Assembly: GCA_951828385.1 (NCBI GenBank)
Contig: OX639973.1
Coordinates: forward strand, 4,145,200 to 4,209,199
Source of the DNA: an uncultured Poribacteria bacterium
Lineage (GTDB): Bacteria; Poribacteria; WGA-4E; WGA-3G
DNA length: 64,000 bases
Direction of reading: 5' to 3'
Numbering within the stretch: the stretch's first letter is position 1; every line of letters begins with the position of its first letter. Below are positions 51,424-59,867 of the stretch, piece after piece. Below the pieces are notes generated by a model. That model did not search any database, had not been told where the DNA came from, and saw only the letters and a list, made by a program, of their open reading frames with translations. The position numbers were made by a program, and so were the translations under genes.

Positions 51424-54198
51424 TCAGGTCTTGTATTCCGTGAAGCCGTCAAGCAGTTGCTGAAATGTTTGCGGTTTATACACATCAAAACTCTCTTGAT
51501 CCACATAGACAAAATCATAGGTAACATCTGTTGCGATTCTGTTGACATCTTCACACCATTGGGATAAGCGTTGCATCTTGAGAGGGACATCCAGATCTTC
51601 TCTGCCTTTGGTCTCGACGACAATCACACGTCCATCTGTCAACTTGACAAGGAAATCGGGATAGTAGTTGCTGATGTCGCCATCGGCGTTGATATAGTCG
51701 AGTTTGAAGGACACCCCGGGATAGTTTTTAGTATAAGAGACCACATCGGGGCAGTTTTCGAGGAATGCAGCAAACTCTAATTCAAAATGGCTATCGCCAG
51801 TGATTCTGTTGAATACAGATTTTTGGGGAATCAGGGACTCCTGCTCTTTAACCATAAAGGGACGTGCGTCCTGGGCTCGCGTTGTCTCGCTCAACTCTGC
51901 TTCTTCTCTGTCTTGTATCGTGAGGTCGTTGATGGCGTACTTGAAGGTTTCCATGACGGTTTTTGTGGCAGGGAGTTCCGACAGATTTTGTAGGGTATTC
52001 GGATCCTCTAACATCACCGTTTCACCGAAAAGTTGGTGTTGGACGAAGTCTTTCACCTTTCCATACAAGACATCGTAGCCGCTGACAAGCCGCAAGTCCT
52101 TACGGATCGTTTCGGCAAAATAGCCGACCACGCTGCGGTAATCTGCGACTCCGTTACTATCCATCACCGTGGTGTGTGTGACCTCGCCTGTCGTCATGTC
52201 CTTAAACACAATTTCCCGTATTTCCGCTTCGCCAAACGCCTGATAGGTTACAGGAGAAAAATCGAGGTGTGTAACGTCCAAGTCTGTTAGGTTCGTGTAC
52301 TCGCGGTAGATGCGGCGTGTGAGTATCGGGATTTCAATATCAAGTGCGTCAATATCTTTGTTCACATTGGTTTTATCCACTTCAATGACGATGGGTGCTT
52401 TCGGTTTCGTGCCTTCGCCCATGGGTTGGCGTTCCAACTCGACCCCTTCCGATTTAATGGATTCAACAAATTCCATGAACTCTTTAGTGCCGATAACGCT
52501 CACTGTCTCCTCCGCTGTACCGGCGTACATCAGACGTAGCCCGCGCCCCAAAGTCTGCTCCGGTAAGATATTGGGTTTAGCCGAATACGCGCGCAGCCCG
52601 ACAATAGTCGTTACATTCTTGACATCCCATCCTTCTTTGAGCATCAGGACGGAGACGATAGCCTTATATGGACTGTCCAGTGAATCAATGTCATTTGCCT
52701 GTTTACGGAGTTTCTCCAATTCTGCTTGCTTCTTGCTGGATTTCGCTTCAGAGATTTCACCACTTTTGTTGGTATGAATCACCAATACGGCATCTTTGAG
52801 AGCAGGATGCAGGTTTTCGAGGGACGCTGCCACCTCGTCGCAGTTCTGGGTATTGTCGGTCATTACAAACAAGATGGCTTTCTTCCCTAATTTTTCGTGT
52901 TCTGCATAAGCTTTACGCCACTCCACAACACCGAGCTCAAGATAGTCGGCGTATTTTTCAGTGTATTTTACACTCTGCCGTTCAACAAGTTTTGCCCGGC
53001 TCTCAGCATCAGGGAGGACAGGGTGTTTGACGACATTTTGTGAAATCGCCTCTACGAGGGGATAATCCGAGACTGTTTGCGCGAAAATTGCACCGTTGCT
53101 ATGTTTGGGGGTGGCGGTTACGTCTACTTGCAACGCCAACTCACTGCCTTTCTGCAGGAGGCGGTTATGAATATCCTCAATAGACTTGAACCACGCCAGT
53201 TTGGGATCGTGGACGTGATGTGCCTCATCGTTAAGGATCATCAGTTCGTCAATGTCGCGGACAATGTCTCCGAGGTCTACTTTAGAATCTGTTGTTGCCC
53301 CCGTCGGTTTATTCCCCAAGAAGTAGTCCATACTATTTTCATCATCGGGTGCTGGTGGAGATTGATCACTGGAATAGACGCGGTGGATATTGGTGAGAAA
53401 GATATTGCCGGTGGGACGGACGGTACGTACCTCGTCTTGGACATGCAAGGTGAGTTGAAAATCGTTTCGCCAATCGTGACCCTCAAAACCGTTATCGGGT
53501 AGCACCGGATCTTCAAAGAAAATGCGTAATCCTTGAAAATCGTGGTAGAGACGGTCAAGCACAATGATATTAGGGGCAATGACGAGGAAGTTCCGCGAGA
53601 GTTCAGAATCAGATTCATACAACTTATGAAAGAAACTCCACGCGATGGCGAGGCTCATCACCTTTGTTTTTCCTGTGCCAGTCGCCATCTTTATCACAAA
53701 TCGTCGCCAATTTTCGTCAAACATATTTGCCGAGACAGCACCGGAACTGTCAAAACGCATCAGATCGAATTCATCCCTTACCTTGACGACATCGTATAGG
53801 TAGATAATGGTTTCGATTGCCTCACGTTGCGCGAAGTAATACTGAAACTCGCTCACCGTGTTGTCAGACTGTTCTTGTAGGTGCCGAGTATTGAACCACC
53901 AATTGAGGAGTGCTTTGCTTGTTTCGGAAGCACCGCTGTAGTTGTCATCTCGCCACGTCTTGACTTGCTCACGAATCTTTTGCACGAGTGGCGGGAGTAG
54001 CATTCCGTAGTCCAAATCGAACAGCAGTGATTGATCTGGAAGCCAACGCACCGAAGGATCAATGATTTCGTGTGGAGATTCAGGGAAGTCGGGGTGTAAA
54101 GCCATGATTGCCGGTTCTGCTTCTAATGCTTCATCAAGTTTGAACTTAAGGGTAGGTTCGTAGTCGTGCGATTTTGCGGCGTACTCGCCCAAATGCAA
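51424..54198 (-). CDS. res: Type III-like restriction helicase-endonuclease (Res)
   Basis: The 924-residue protein carries Walker A MATGTGKTKV (near 172-178), a DEAH-type box in MILNDEAHHVHD, motif III-like DVTATPKH, and later helicase parts YKAIVSVLMLKEGWDVKNVTTIVGLR and EQTLGRGLRLM. Near the end NYYPDFLVKLTDGRVIVVETKG gives the PD...ExK endonuclease site. This is the full set of a Res subunit that cuts DNA with ATP-driven motion. The TTG start at 54198 has no good ribosome site, and the palindrome at 54209-54245 lies immediately in front, so the true amino end may be altered. Partner Mod lies about 2.6 kb downstream of its stop. Confidence 0.88.
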   Translation of the reverse strand: MHLGEYAAKSHDYEPTLKFKLDEALEAEPAIMALHPDFPESPHEIIDPSVRWLPDQSLLFDLDYGMLLPPLVQKIREQVKTWRDDNYSGASETSKALLNWWFNTRHLQEQSDNTVSEFQYYFAQREAIETIIYLYDVVKVRDEFDLMRFDSSGAVSANMFDENWRRFVIKMATGTGKTKVMSLAIAWSFFHKLYESDSELSRNFLVIAPNIIVLDRLYHDFQGLRIFFEDPVLPDNGFEGHDWRNDFQLTLHVQDEVRTVRPTGNIFLTNIHRVYSSDQSPPAPDDENSMDYFLGNKPTGATTDSKVDLGDIVRDIDELMILNDEAHHVHDPKLAWFKSIEDIHNRLLQKGSELALQVDVTATPKHSNGAIFAQTVSDYPLVEAISQNVVKHPVLPDAESRAKLVERQSVKYTEKYADYLELGVVEWRKAYAEHEKLGKKAILFVMTDNTQNCDEVAASLENLHPALKDAVLVIHTNKSGEISEAKSSKKQAELEKLRKQANDIDSLDSPYKAIVSVLMLKEGWDVKNVTTIVGLRAYSAKPNILPEQTLGRGLRLMYAGTAEETVSVIGTKEFMEFVESIKSEGVELERQPMGEGTKPKAPIVIEVDKTNVNKDIDALDIEIPILTRRIYREYTNLTDLDVTHLDFSPVTYQAFGEAEIREIVFKDMTTGEVTHTTVMDSNGVADYRSVVGYFAETIRKDLRLVSGYDVLYGKVKDFVQHQLFGETVMLEDPNTLQNLSELPATKTVMETFKYAINDLTIQDREEAELSETTRAQDARPFMVKEQESLIPQKSVFNRITGDSHFELEFAAFLENCPDVVSYTKNYPGVSFKLDYINADGDISNYYPDFLVKLTDGRVIVVETKGREDLDVPLKMQRLSQWCEDVNRIATDVTYDFVYVDQESFDVYKPQTFQQLLDGFTEYKT

Positions 54199-54208
54199 AG
54201 TGCATTAT

Positions 54209-54245
54209 CGTAGGTCAGCAACGGGCAATGAATTGCCCTACTACG
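54209..54245. repeat. Palindromic repeat directly upstream of res
   Basis: GGGCAAT and ATTGCCC form a perfect seven-pair stem with a two-base centre (54223-54238), inside an outer pairing CGTAG / CTACG (54209-54213 with 54241-54245). It lies 10 bases from the proposed res start. The 200 bases from here to 54398 contain no gene. Confidence 0.6.
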
Positions 54246-54398
54246 AACCGGATCACCTATAAACTGAAACTTACCAATATGCATCAGGAAGATTTTGTTT
54301 TTCGTGGCTATATTCTATCAAAGGTGGCTTGGAATTACAAGCAAAATGTCGGAGTGGCGAAGTTGAGGAACCTCGCCAATAGAAAAAAGAAAGAACGG

Positions 54399-56462
54399 TT
54401 ATTGAAGCAATGTCACAAACGCTTCGACATCTGTTGTGGGGGCTTGACAGGTGTAGTTCTCACAGACATAAGCCGTTGCGGTGTTGTCAACTTGGGTTTT
54501 GCCGGTGAGAAGGGGTAACGTCTGTCCATCGGAGGATTCGCTTAAGGCGACGATTTTGTTGGGTTGGTACGTGCCGTGTAATGCTGCTAACATCGCCTCT
54601 GTTTTGGCATCGCCTTTTTCACCGACGATGGCGACCTCTTTTGGTGTTGACAGTAGGAAGGCTAACTCACAGAGGAGCTGCCCTGACCCTGTTGGCATCC
54701 CTTCCATCTGATGAAAATAAAGCTTCAAGGTTTCCACGGCTTTGTCATGGAATTCGGGGGTGTCGAGGTGTTTGGCGAGTCGTAAGAGGCTATGGATCGC
54801 CATGGATGCCCCGGAAGGTGTGGCACCGTCGTAAGCGGATTTGGATTGGACGATCAACGTTTCGTGTGCCTTGCCGGTGAAGAAGAATCCGTCGCCAGCG
54901 TCGTCTCCGAATTGCTCAATCATGATTTGTGCGAGACGTTCGGCTTCGGTGAGCCATCGCGGTTCAAAACTGGCTTCATAGAGCGCGATTAACCCGGCGA
55001 TGAAGTAGGCGTAATCCTCAAGATAGGCGTTAAGGTGGCTTTTGCCCGCACGGTAGGTACGTAGCAGGAGTCCGTTGTCTTGGGATAGCGTCGTCAAGAC
55101 GAATTCGGCGGACTTTTCGCATGCCTCAAGGTATTCAGGTTTACCCGTGAGTTGGTAACCCATCGCCATGCCGCGAATCATAATGCCGTTCCAACTAGTC
55201 AGGATTTTGTCGTCGAGTCCGGGTTTAATCCGCTTCTCTCTCTCTTCAAAGAGTTTCTGTTTCCCGTCTGTGAGGAGAGTCTCCAGCTCTCCGACATCCA
55301 TTTGCAGCTTTCGAGCAAAGATGTCAGATGGCACTTGGACGTGGAGGATATTTTCACCTTCAAAGTTGCCGTGCGGTGTGATGTCGTAATACTCGCAGAA
55401 GATTTCGGCGTTCTCTTCGCCGATGACATCTTCAACATCGTTTGGTTCCCAGACGAAGAATTTACCTTCTACGCCTTCGCTATCTGCGTCTTGTGTGGAA
55501 TAGAAACCGCCGTTTTCTGCGTCGTACATCTCGCGGAGGACGTAATCAAGCGTTTCGGTGGCGATGTGGCGATAGAACGGTTTTTGGGTGGCTTGGTACG
55601 CCTCGAAATAGGCGACGACGAGTTGGGCGTTATCATACAGCATCTTCTCGAAGTGTGGGACGAGCCAGTGTGCATCGGTGGAGTATCGGTGGAAACCGCC
55701 GCCGAGTTGGTCGTACATACCGCCGCGTGCCATTTTTTCTAAGGTGAGTTCTACCATCTCTAACGCATTGGTGGTCCCGGTGTGGTGCCAATAGCGGAGG
55801 AGGAAAGGCAATCCCATGCTGGGTGGAAATTTGGGAGCGTTGCCGAATCCGCCGTGTTGTGCATCGAATTGCGATCGATATTGTTGGAACGCGTGGGTCA
55901 TCAGTTCTTCTGTGAGTTCGTGTTCATGTGGATCGACGACATTGCTTATCTGATTGAGCTGCGTCGTGAGTTGATCTGCCTGTTCTAAAACCTGTACCTT
56001 CTTTTCGTTGAACGCCTCTGCTACGGCTTCCATCACCTTTGGGAATCCGGGTCTGCCGTATCGGTCAGTGGGCGGATAATAGGTGCCGCCGTAGAAGGGT
56101 TTGAGATCCGGTGTGAGGAAAACGGTCATGGGCCACCCGCCTTGACGGGTCATGACTTGGACGGCGTTCATGTAGATTTCGTCTAAATCAGGACGTTCTT
56201 CTCGGTCAACTTTGATGTTGATGAAGCGTTCGTTCATGACGGCGGCGATTTCCTCGTTTTCAAAGGATTCGCGCTCCATGACGTGGCACCAGTGGCATGC
56301 GGAGTAGCCGATGCTCAGGAGAATAGGCTTCTGCTCTTGTTTGGCGCGCGCTATCGCTTCTTCGCCCCACGGATACCAGTCAACGGGATTGTGTGCGTGC
56401 TGGAGTAGATAGGGGCTTGTTTCATGGATAAGGCGGTTGGTGTGTGTCGGAGTGTCGTGCAT
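54399..56462 (-). CDS. YyaL-type thioredoxin-domain protein (DUF255/SPATA20 family)
   Basis: The 687-residue protein starts with the family hallmark [24 protein letters not shown], followed by a thioredoxin-like domain with CxxC in [18 protein letters not shown] and the segment [46 protein letters not shown]. The remainder is an (alpha/alpha)6 barrel as in glycoside-hydrolase-like folds ([45 protein letters not shown]). The family is widespread and its reaction is not established. Length is normal. It lies between the defence block and the tRNA genes and seems unrelated to either. Confidence 0.9.
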   Translation of the reverse strand: MHDTPTHTNRLIHETSPYLLQHAHNPVDWYPWGEEAIARAKQEQKPILLSIGYSACHWCHVMERESFENEEIAAVMNERFINIKVDREERPDLDEIYMNAVQVMTRQGGWPMTVFLTPDLKPFYGGTYYPPTDRYGRPGFPKVMEAVAEAFNEKKVQVLEQADQLTTQLNQISNVVDPHEHELTEELMTHAFQQYRSQFDAQHGGFGNAPKFPPSMGLPFLLRYWHHTGTTNALEMVELTLEKMARGGMYDQLGGGFHRYSTDAHWLVPHFEKMLYDNAQLVVAYFEAYQATQKPFYRHIATETLDYVLREMYDAENGGFYSTQDADSEGVEGKFFVWEPNDVEDVIGEENAEIFCEYYDITPHGNFEGENILHVQVPSDIFARKLQMDVGELETLLTDGKQKLFEEREKRIKPGLDDKILTSWNGIMIRGMAMGYQLTGKPEYLEACEKSAEFVLTTLSQDNGLLLRTYRAGKSHLNAYLEDYAYFIAGLIALYEASFEPRWLTEAERLAQIMIEQFGDDAGDGFFFTGKAHETLIVQSKSAYDGATPSGASMAIHSLLRLAKHLDTPEFHDKAVETLKLYFHQMEGMPTGSGQLLCELAFLLSTPKEVAIVGEKGDAKTEAMLAALHGTYQPNKIVALSESSDGQTLPLLTGKTQVDNTATAYVCENYTCQAPTTDVEAFVTLLQ

Positions 56463-56523
56463 TTGTGTATGTCTCCAATGTATAGGATGCTATATCAGAA
56501 GGCATTCGCGCGCTTAAGACGAT

Positions 56524-56548
56524 GGGCGGGTAGTATGCACGCCCGCCC
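56524..56548. repeat. Palindrome GGGCGGG / CCCGCCC
   Basis: A perfect seven-pair stem with an 11-base loop lies 16 bases after the 3' end of tRNA-Glu on the minus strand. No T run is present. It may act on the end of the tRNA transcript or be a dispersed repeat. Confidence 0.45.
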
Positions 56549-56563
56549 TTACAAGTGAAGAGA

Positions 56564-56635
56564 TACCGCTACGGGGATTCGAACCCCGGTTTGATGGCTG
56601 AGAACCATCCGTCCTAACCCCTAGACGATAGCGGC
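56564..56635 (-). tRNA. tRNA-Glu (anticodon CTC)
   Basis: On the minus strand the 72 bases fold as a complete cloverleaf. The acceptor pairs GCCGCTA with TAGCGGT (one G-U), discriminator A. The anticodon arm is GATGG-TTCTCAG-CCATC, giving CTC. The T arm is CGGGG-TTCGAAT-CCCCG. No CCA is encoded. It lies 22 bases downstream of tRNA-Gln, so the two are probably transcribed together. Confidence 0.93.
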
Positions 56636-56657
56636 ACATTGATATAATAATAGAGAA

Positions 56658-56729
56658 CTGCCCGGGAAGGACTCGAACCTTCACTACATGGTCCAGAGCC
56701 ATGCGTCCTACCCATTAGACGACCGGGCA
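56658..56729 (-). tRNA. tRNA-Gln (anticodon CTG)
   Basis: On the minus strand the acceptor TGCCCGG pairs with CCGGGCA, discriminator G. The anticodon arm is CATGG-CTCTGGA-CCATG, giving CTG. The T arm is GAAGG-TTCGAGT-CCTTC. All arms are perfect. No CCA is encoded. Confidence 0.93.
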
Positions 56730-56802
56730 TCAACATGCATTTGTAAGTGCGCTACATTTAAGTATACCTTAAGAAATCGCGTTTGTCAATTTATTCAATC
56801 AT

Positions 56803-58284
56803 CTACTGGATCGGTAGCACCGAAACCGAGATATTGGAGAAGGTATAGAAGATATTCAGGAATCCGATAAAAATTGTTGGGATAACGAATACACTCAGCA
56901 ATGCAAAGGTGCCGGTAGAGAAGGAGACGCTATCGGTTTCCTCGTCTGCCTCTTCAAAAAACATCGCTTTCACAATACGCGCGTAGTAGTAGAGCGAAAC
57001 GACACTGTTTAGTAAACCGACAAGGGCGAGCCAATAATACCCTTGTTCAAGGACGGCGGTGAAGAGGAGCCATTTTCCGAAGAACCCAGCGAACGGCGGA
57101 ATTCCAGCCAGGGAAACGAGAAAGATCATCATTGCAACAGCAACTACGGGGGCACGTGAGGAGAGTCCGCGGTACCCGTCAACCATTTCACTACCCACCT
57201 CATTCGCGATGAGGACAACGACATAAAATGCCCCCAGGTTCATAAAGAGATAGACGACGAGGTAGAAGAGGATTGCACCGATACCTTCGGAGGTGAGGAG
57301 GATACCCCCCATCAAGAGGTAACCCCCGTGTGCGATGCTTGAATACGCCAATAGACGTTTGACGTTTTGCTGAGGGAGTGCGGCAAGGTTTCCTACGGTC
57401 ATCGTCAATGCGGAGATTATTGCCAGCATAAAGGGCCAATCAACTGCTTGCATCAGTTCGGTGCTGCCAAACCCGGTATAGAAGAACCGGATGAATAGGG
57501 CAAACCCTGCGGATTTTGAGGCAACGGATAAGAAAGCGGTTATCGGGATAGGTGCGCCTTCATAAACATCGGGGGACCACATGTGAAACGGTACAGATGC
57601 TATCTTATAGCCGACACCTGCGAGAACAAAAGTTATCGCAATTAGCACAGCGATCGGTGCTATATCTCCGGCTGCGAGGAGTTCTGTGAGTCGTCCGGCA
57701 ATTTGCGCCAGATCCCCTGTGCCTGTCATTCCGAATAGGAAGGAGAGCCCGAAAAGCATTGTTCCAGATGCGACTGCGCCGTAGGTGATGTATTTAAAAG
57801 CGGCTTCACTTGAGCGCGGGTTATGCGTCAAGAACCCAGCGAGAATATAGGACGTAAGGCTTACTGTCTCCAAGGAGATGAATATCATCAAGAGGTTGGT
57901 TGACGATGCCATGAGGAACATGCCGAGGGTGATGGCTAACAAGAGGGCATAGTATTCGCCCTTCAAGCGTGCGTCGAGTTCCTCAGAGCGGAGTGAAAAA
58001 AGGATCGTTGCAGCAGTTGCGAGTAGCAGCAAAATCTTGAAGAAGCTGGAAAATGCATCGAGTCGGATCATCCCCAGAAAAAGGGAGATAGGCCCTTCAT
58101 CGCCGAAAGAGAAGTGTAAAAAAAGAACAGCAGCAAAAGTGCAAATACATCCTACGAGCGAAAGATGTGCAACAGCGGAACTTTCCCTATTTTTCACAAC
58201 GAGATCAAGGAGAATGACGGCAACGGCAAAAATTACCAACAAGATTTCCGGGGTGAAATAGAGGAGGCTATCAATATTTTTCAT
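56803..58284 (-). CDS. nuoN: NADH-quinone oxidoreductase subunit N
   Basis: The 493-residue membrane protein has the proton-pumping antiporter-like fold with about 14 helices. Marker stretches are LLMIFISLETVSLTSYILAGFL, the conserved Lys in VGYKIASVPFHMWSPDVYEGAPIPITAFLSVASKSAGFAL, and NVKRLLAYSSIAHGGYLLMG. Length is normal. It is the last gene of the complex I operon, 17 bases after nuoM, as in most bacteria. Confidence 0.95.
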   Translation of the reverse strand: MKNIDSLLYFTPEILLVIFAVAVILLDLVVKNRESSAVAHLSLVGCICTFAAVLFLHFSFGDEGPISLFLGMIRLDAFSSFFKILLLLATAATILFSLRSEELDARLKGEYYALLLAITLGMFLMASSTNLLMIFISLETVSLTSYILAGFLTHNPRSSEAAFKYITYGAVASGTMLFGLSFLFGMTGTGDLAQIAGRLTELLAAGDIAPIAVLIAITFVLAGVGYKIASVPFHMWSPDVYEGAPIPITAFLSVASKSAGFALFIRFFYTGFGSTELMQAVDWPFMLAIISALTMTVGNLAALPQQNVKRLLAYSSIAHGGYLLMGGILLTSEGIGAILFYLVVYLFMNLGAFYVVVLIANEVGSEMVDGYRGLSSRAPVVAVAMMIFLVSLAGIPPFAGFFGKWLLFTAVLEQGYYWLALVGLLNSVVSLYYYARIVKAMFFEEADEETDSVSFSTGTFALLSVFVIPTIFIGFLNIFYTFSNISVSVLPIQ

Positions 58285-58301
58285 ACTTTCCTCAAAACCT
58301 C

Positions 58302-59831
58302 CTATATTGCGTGCAGGACATCTATGAGATTGGTAACGGATTCTCTGAACATATCAATGGCGAAGTTGGGCCAGACACCGAGCACGATGGTTAAGATGCC
58401 GAGTGGTACAAGTGTCAGAATTTCACGACCGTTGATTTCAGGAAGTGCTTCATATTTGGGGTTGAGTGTCCCTAAGAAGACCCTTTGAAGTGTCCAGAGG
58501 AAATATGCGGCACCGACAACAATACCTATTGTGGACAAGATGGTCAAGAACTTGAATCTATCATAGGCACCGAGTAGGGAGAGTGCCTCTCCGACAAATC
58601 CGCTTAAGCCGGGCAACCCTAAAGAAGCCATGAACGCGAGCGTCGTGATGCCGGTATAGATGGGCATTCTGGTTCCGAGACCGCCGAAGCCGTTGATCTC
58701 ACGGTGGTGTGCCCTATCGTAGAGGACACCGACGAGTAGGAAGAGCATCGCACTGATGACACCGTGGTTGAACATCTGGAGGATCGCACCGGTGATCCCC
58801 TCTGAATTTCGTGCGGCAAGCCCTAAGATGACGAAACCCATGTGTCCGATACTGGAATACGCGACCAACTTCTTAAAGTCGGTTTGTGCCAATGCACAGA
58901 AGGATCCGTAGACGATGTTAATAAACCCAAGCAGGGCGAGGCTATTGCCCCAGAAACCTATCCCATCGGTAAAATGGGCTAAACCTTGTGGGAACATCGC
59001 CATGTTCACTCGAACCAATCCGTAAGTCCCCATCTTTAGGAGGATGCCTGCGAGGATAACGCTAATGGCAGTCGGTGCTTCGACGTGTGCATCGGGGAGC
59101 CATGTATGGAAGGGGAAGATCGGTACCTTAACGGCAAACCCGATAAAAAAGCCGACGAATACCCACACTTGGAAGTCTGGATCAGCGAGCGCGTGTCCTT
59201 GTGTAGCGGCTAAGGTGATGAGCGTAGGAATATCGAATGTTCGAGCACCTTCAGCCACTCCGTTAACAATATTGCTGTTGAGATAGACGGCTATCATTGC
59301 AACCAGCATCAGCACACTGCCGAAGAGGGTGTAGAGAAAAAACTTAATGGCAGCATATTCTCGCCGCGGGCCGCCCCAGACACCGATGAGGAAATACATC
59401 GGTAACAACGTGAGTTCAAAGAAGACGTAGAACAAGAACAGATCTAACGCAGCGAAAAAACCGAGCATCCCTGTCTCAAGCAACAGGAACAGTGCCATAT
59501 ATGCCTTGATGCCCTTTTCAATGTTGCGCCAGGAGGCGATAACGCAGATCGGACCGAGAAGTGCTGTGAGAAGCAGCAACGTCACACTGAGACCGTCAAT
59601 GCCGACGTGATATTGGATATTGAAGGCATCAATCCAAGGAACAGGGCCGTGGAAAAACTGCGTTCCTGCAGTTGATCGGTCATAAGATATAAATAAATAT
59701 ACTGCAAGTGCAAGCGGGATAAGCGTAAAAATGAGTGTAACGCGCTTAACCAGTTCCTCCGATTCGCGCGGCAGCAGTAAAACAACAACCATCCCGAGCA
59801 ACGGGATAAAAATCATTAGGGACAATAACAT
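58302..59831 (-). CDS. nuoM: NADH-quinone oxidoreductase subunit M
   Basis: The 509-residue antiporter-like subunit contains the typical NuoM sequences ELTLLPMYFLIGVWGG, FAVKVPIFPFHTWLPDAHVEAPTAISVILAGILLKMGTYGLVRV (with conserved Lys and His) and KLVAYSSIGHMGFVILG. About 14 membrane helices and normal length. It pumps protons as part of the membrane arm. It lies between nuoL and nuoN in the usual order. Confidence 0.95.
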   Translation of the reverse strand: MLLSLMIFIPLLGMVVVLLLPRESEELVKRVTLIFTLIPLALAVYLFISYDRSTAGTQFFHGPVPWIDAFNIQYHVGIDGLSVTLLLLTALLGPICVIASWRNIEKGIKAYMALFLLLETGMLGFFAALDLFLFYVFFELTLLPMYFLIGVWGGPRREYAAIKFFLYTLFGSVLMLVAMIAVYLNSNIVNGVAEGARTFDIPTLITLAATQGHALADPDFQVWVFVGFFIGFAVKVPIFPFHTWLPDAHVEAPTAISVILAGILLKMGTYGLVRVNMAMFPQGLAHFTDGIGFWGNSLALLGFINIVYGSFCALAQTDFKKLVAYSSIGHMGFVILGLAARNSEGITGAILQMFNHGVISAMLFLLVGVLYDRAHHREINGFGGLGTRMPIYTGITTLAFMASLGLPGLSGFVGEALSLLGAYDRFKFLTILSTIGIVVGAAYFLWTLQRVFLGTLNPKYEALPEINGREILTLVPLGILTIVLGVWPNFAIDMFRESVTNLIDVLHAI

Positions 59832-59867
59832 CTCGTGGGAATCCTCCTTCTCCCATCAAAAGGGCAG

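Noticed and set aside
42730-54198. A prophage or integrated plasmid explaining the island
   Set aside because: No integrase, phage structural, replication or transfer gene is present. The ParA-like gene has no ParB. The tRNAs at 56564-56729 show no repeated 3' end near the island.
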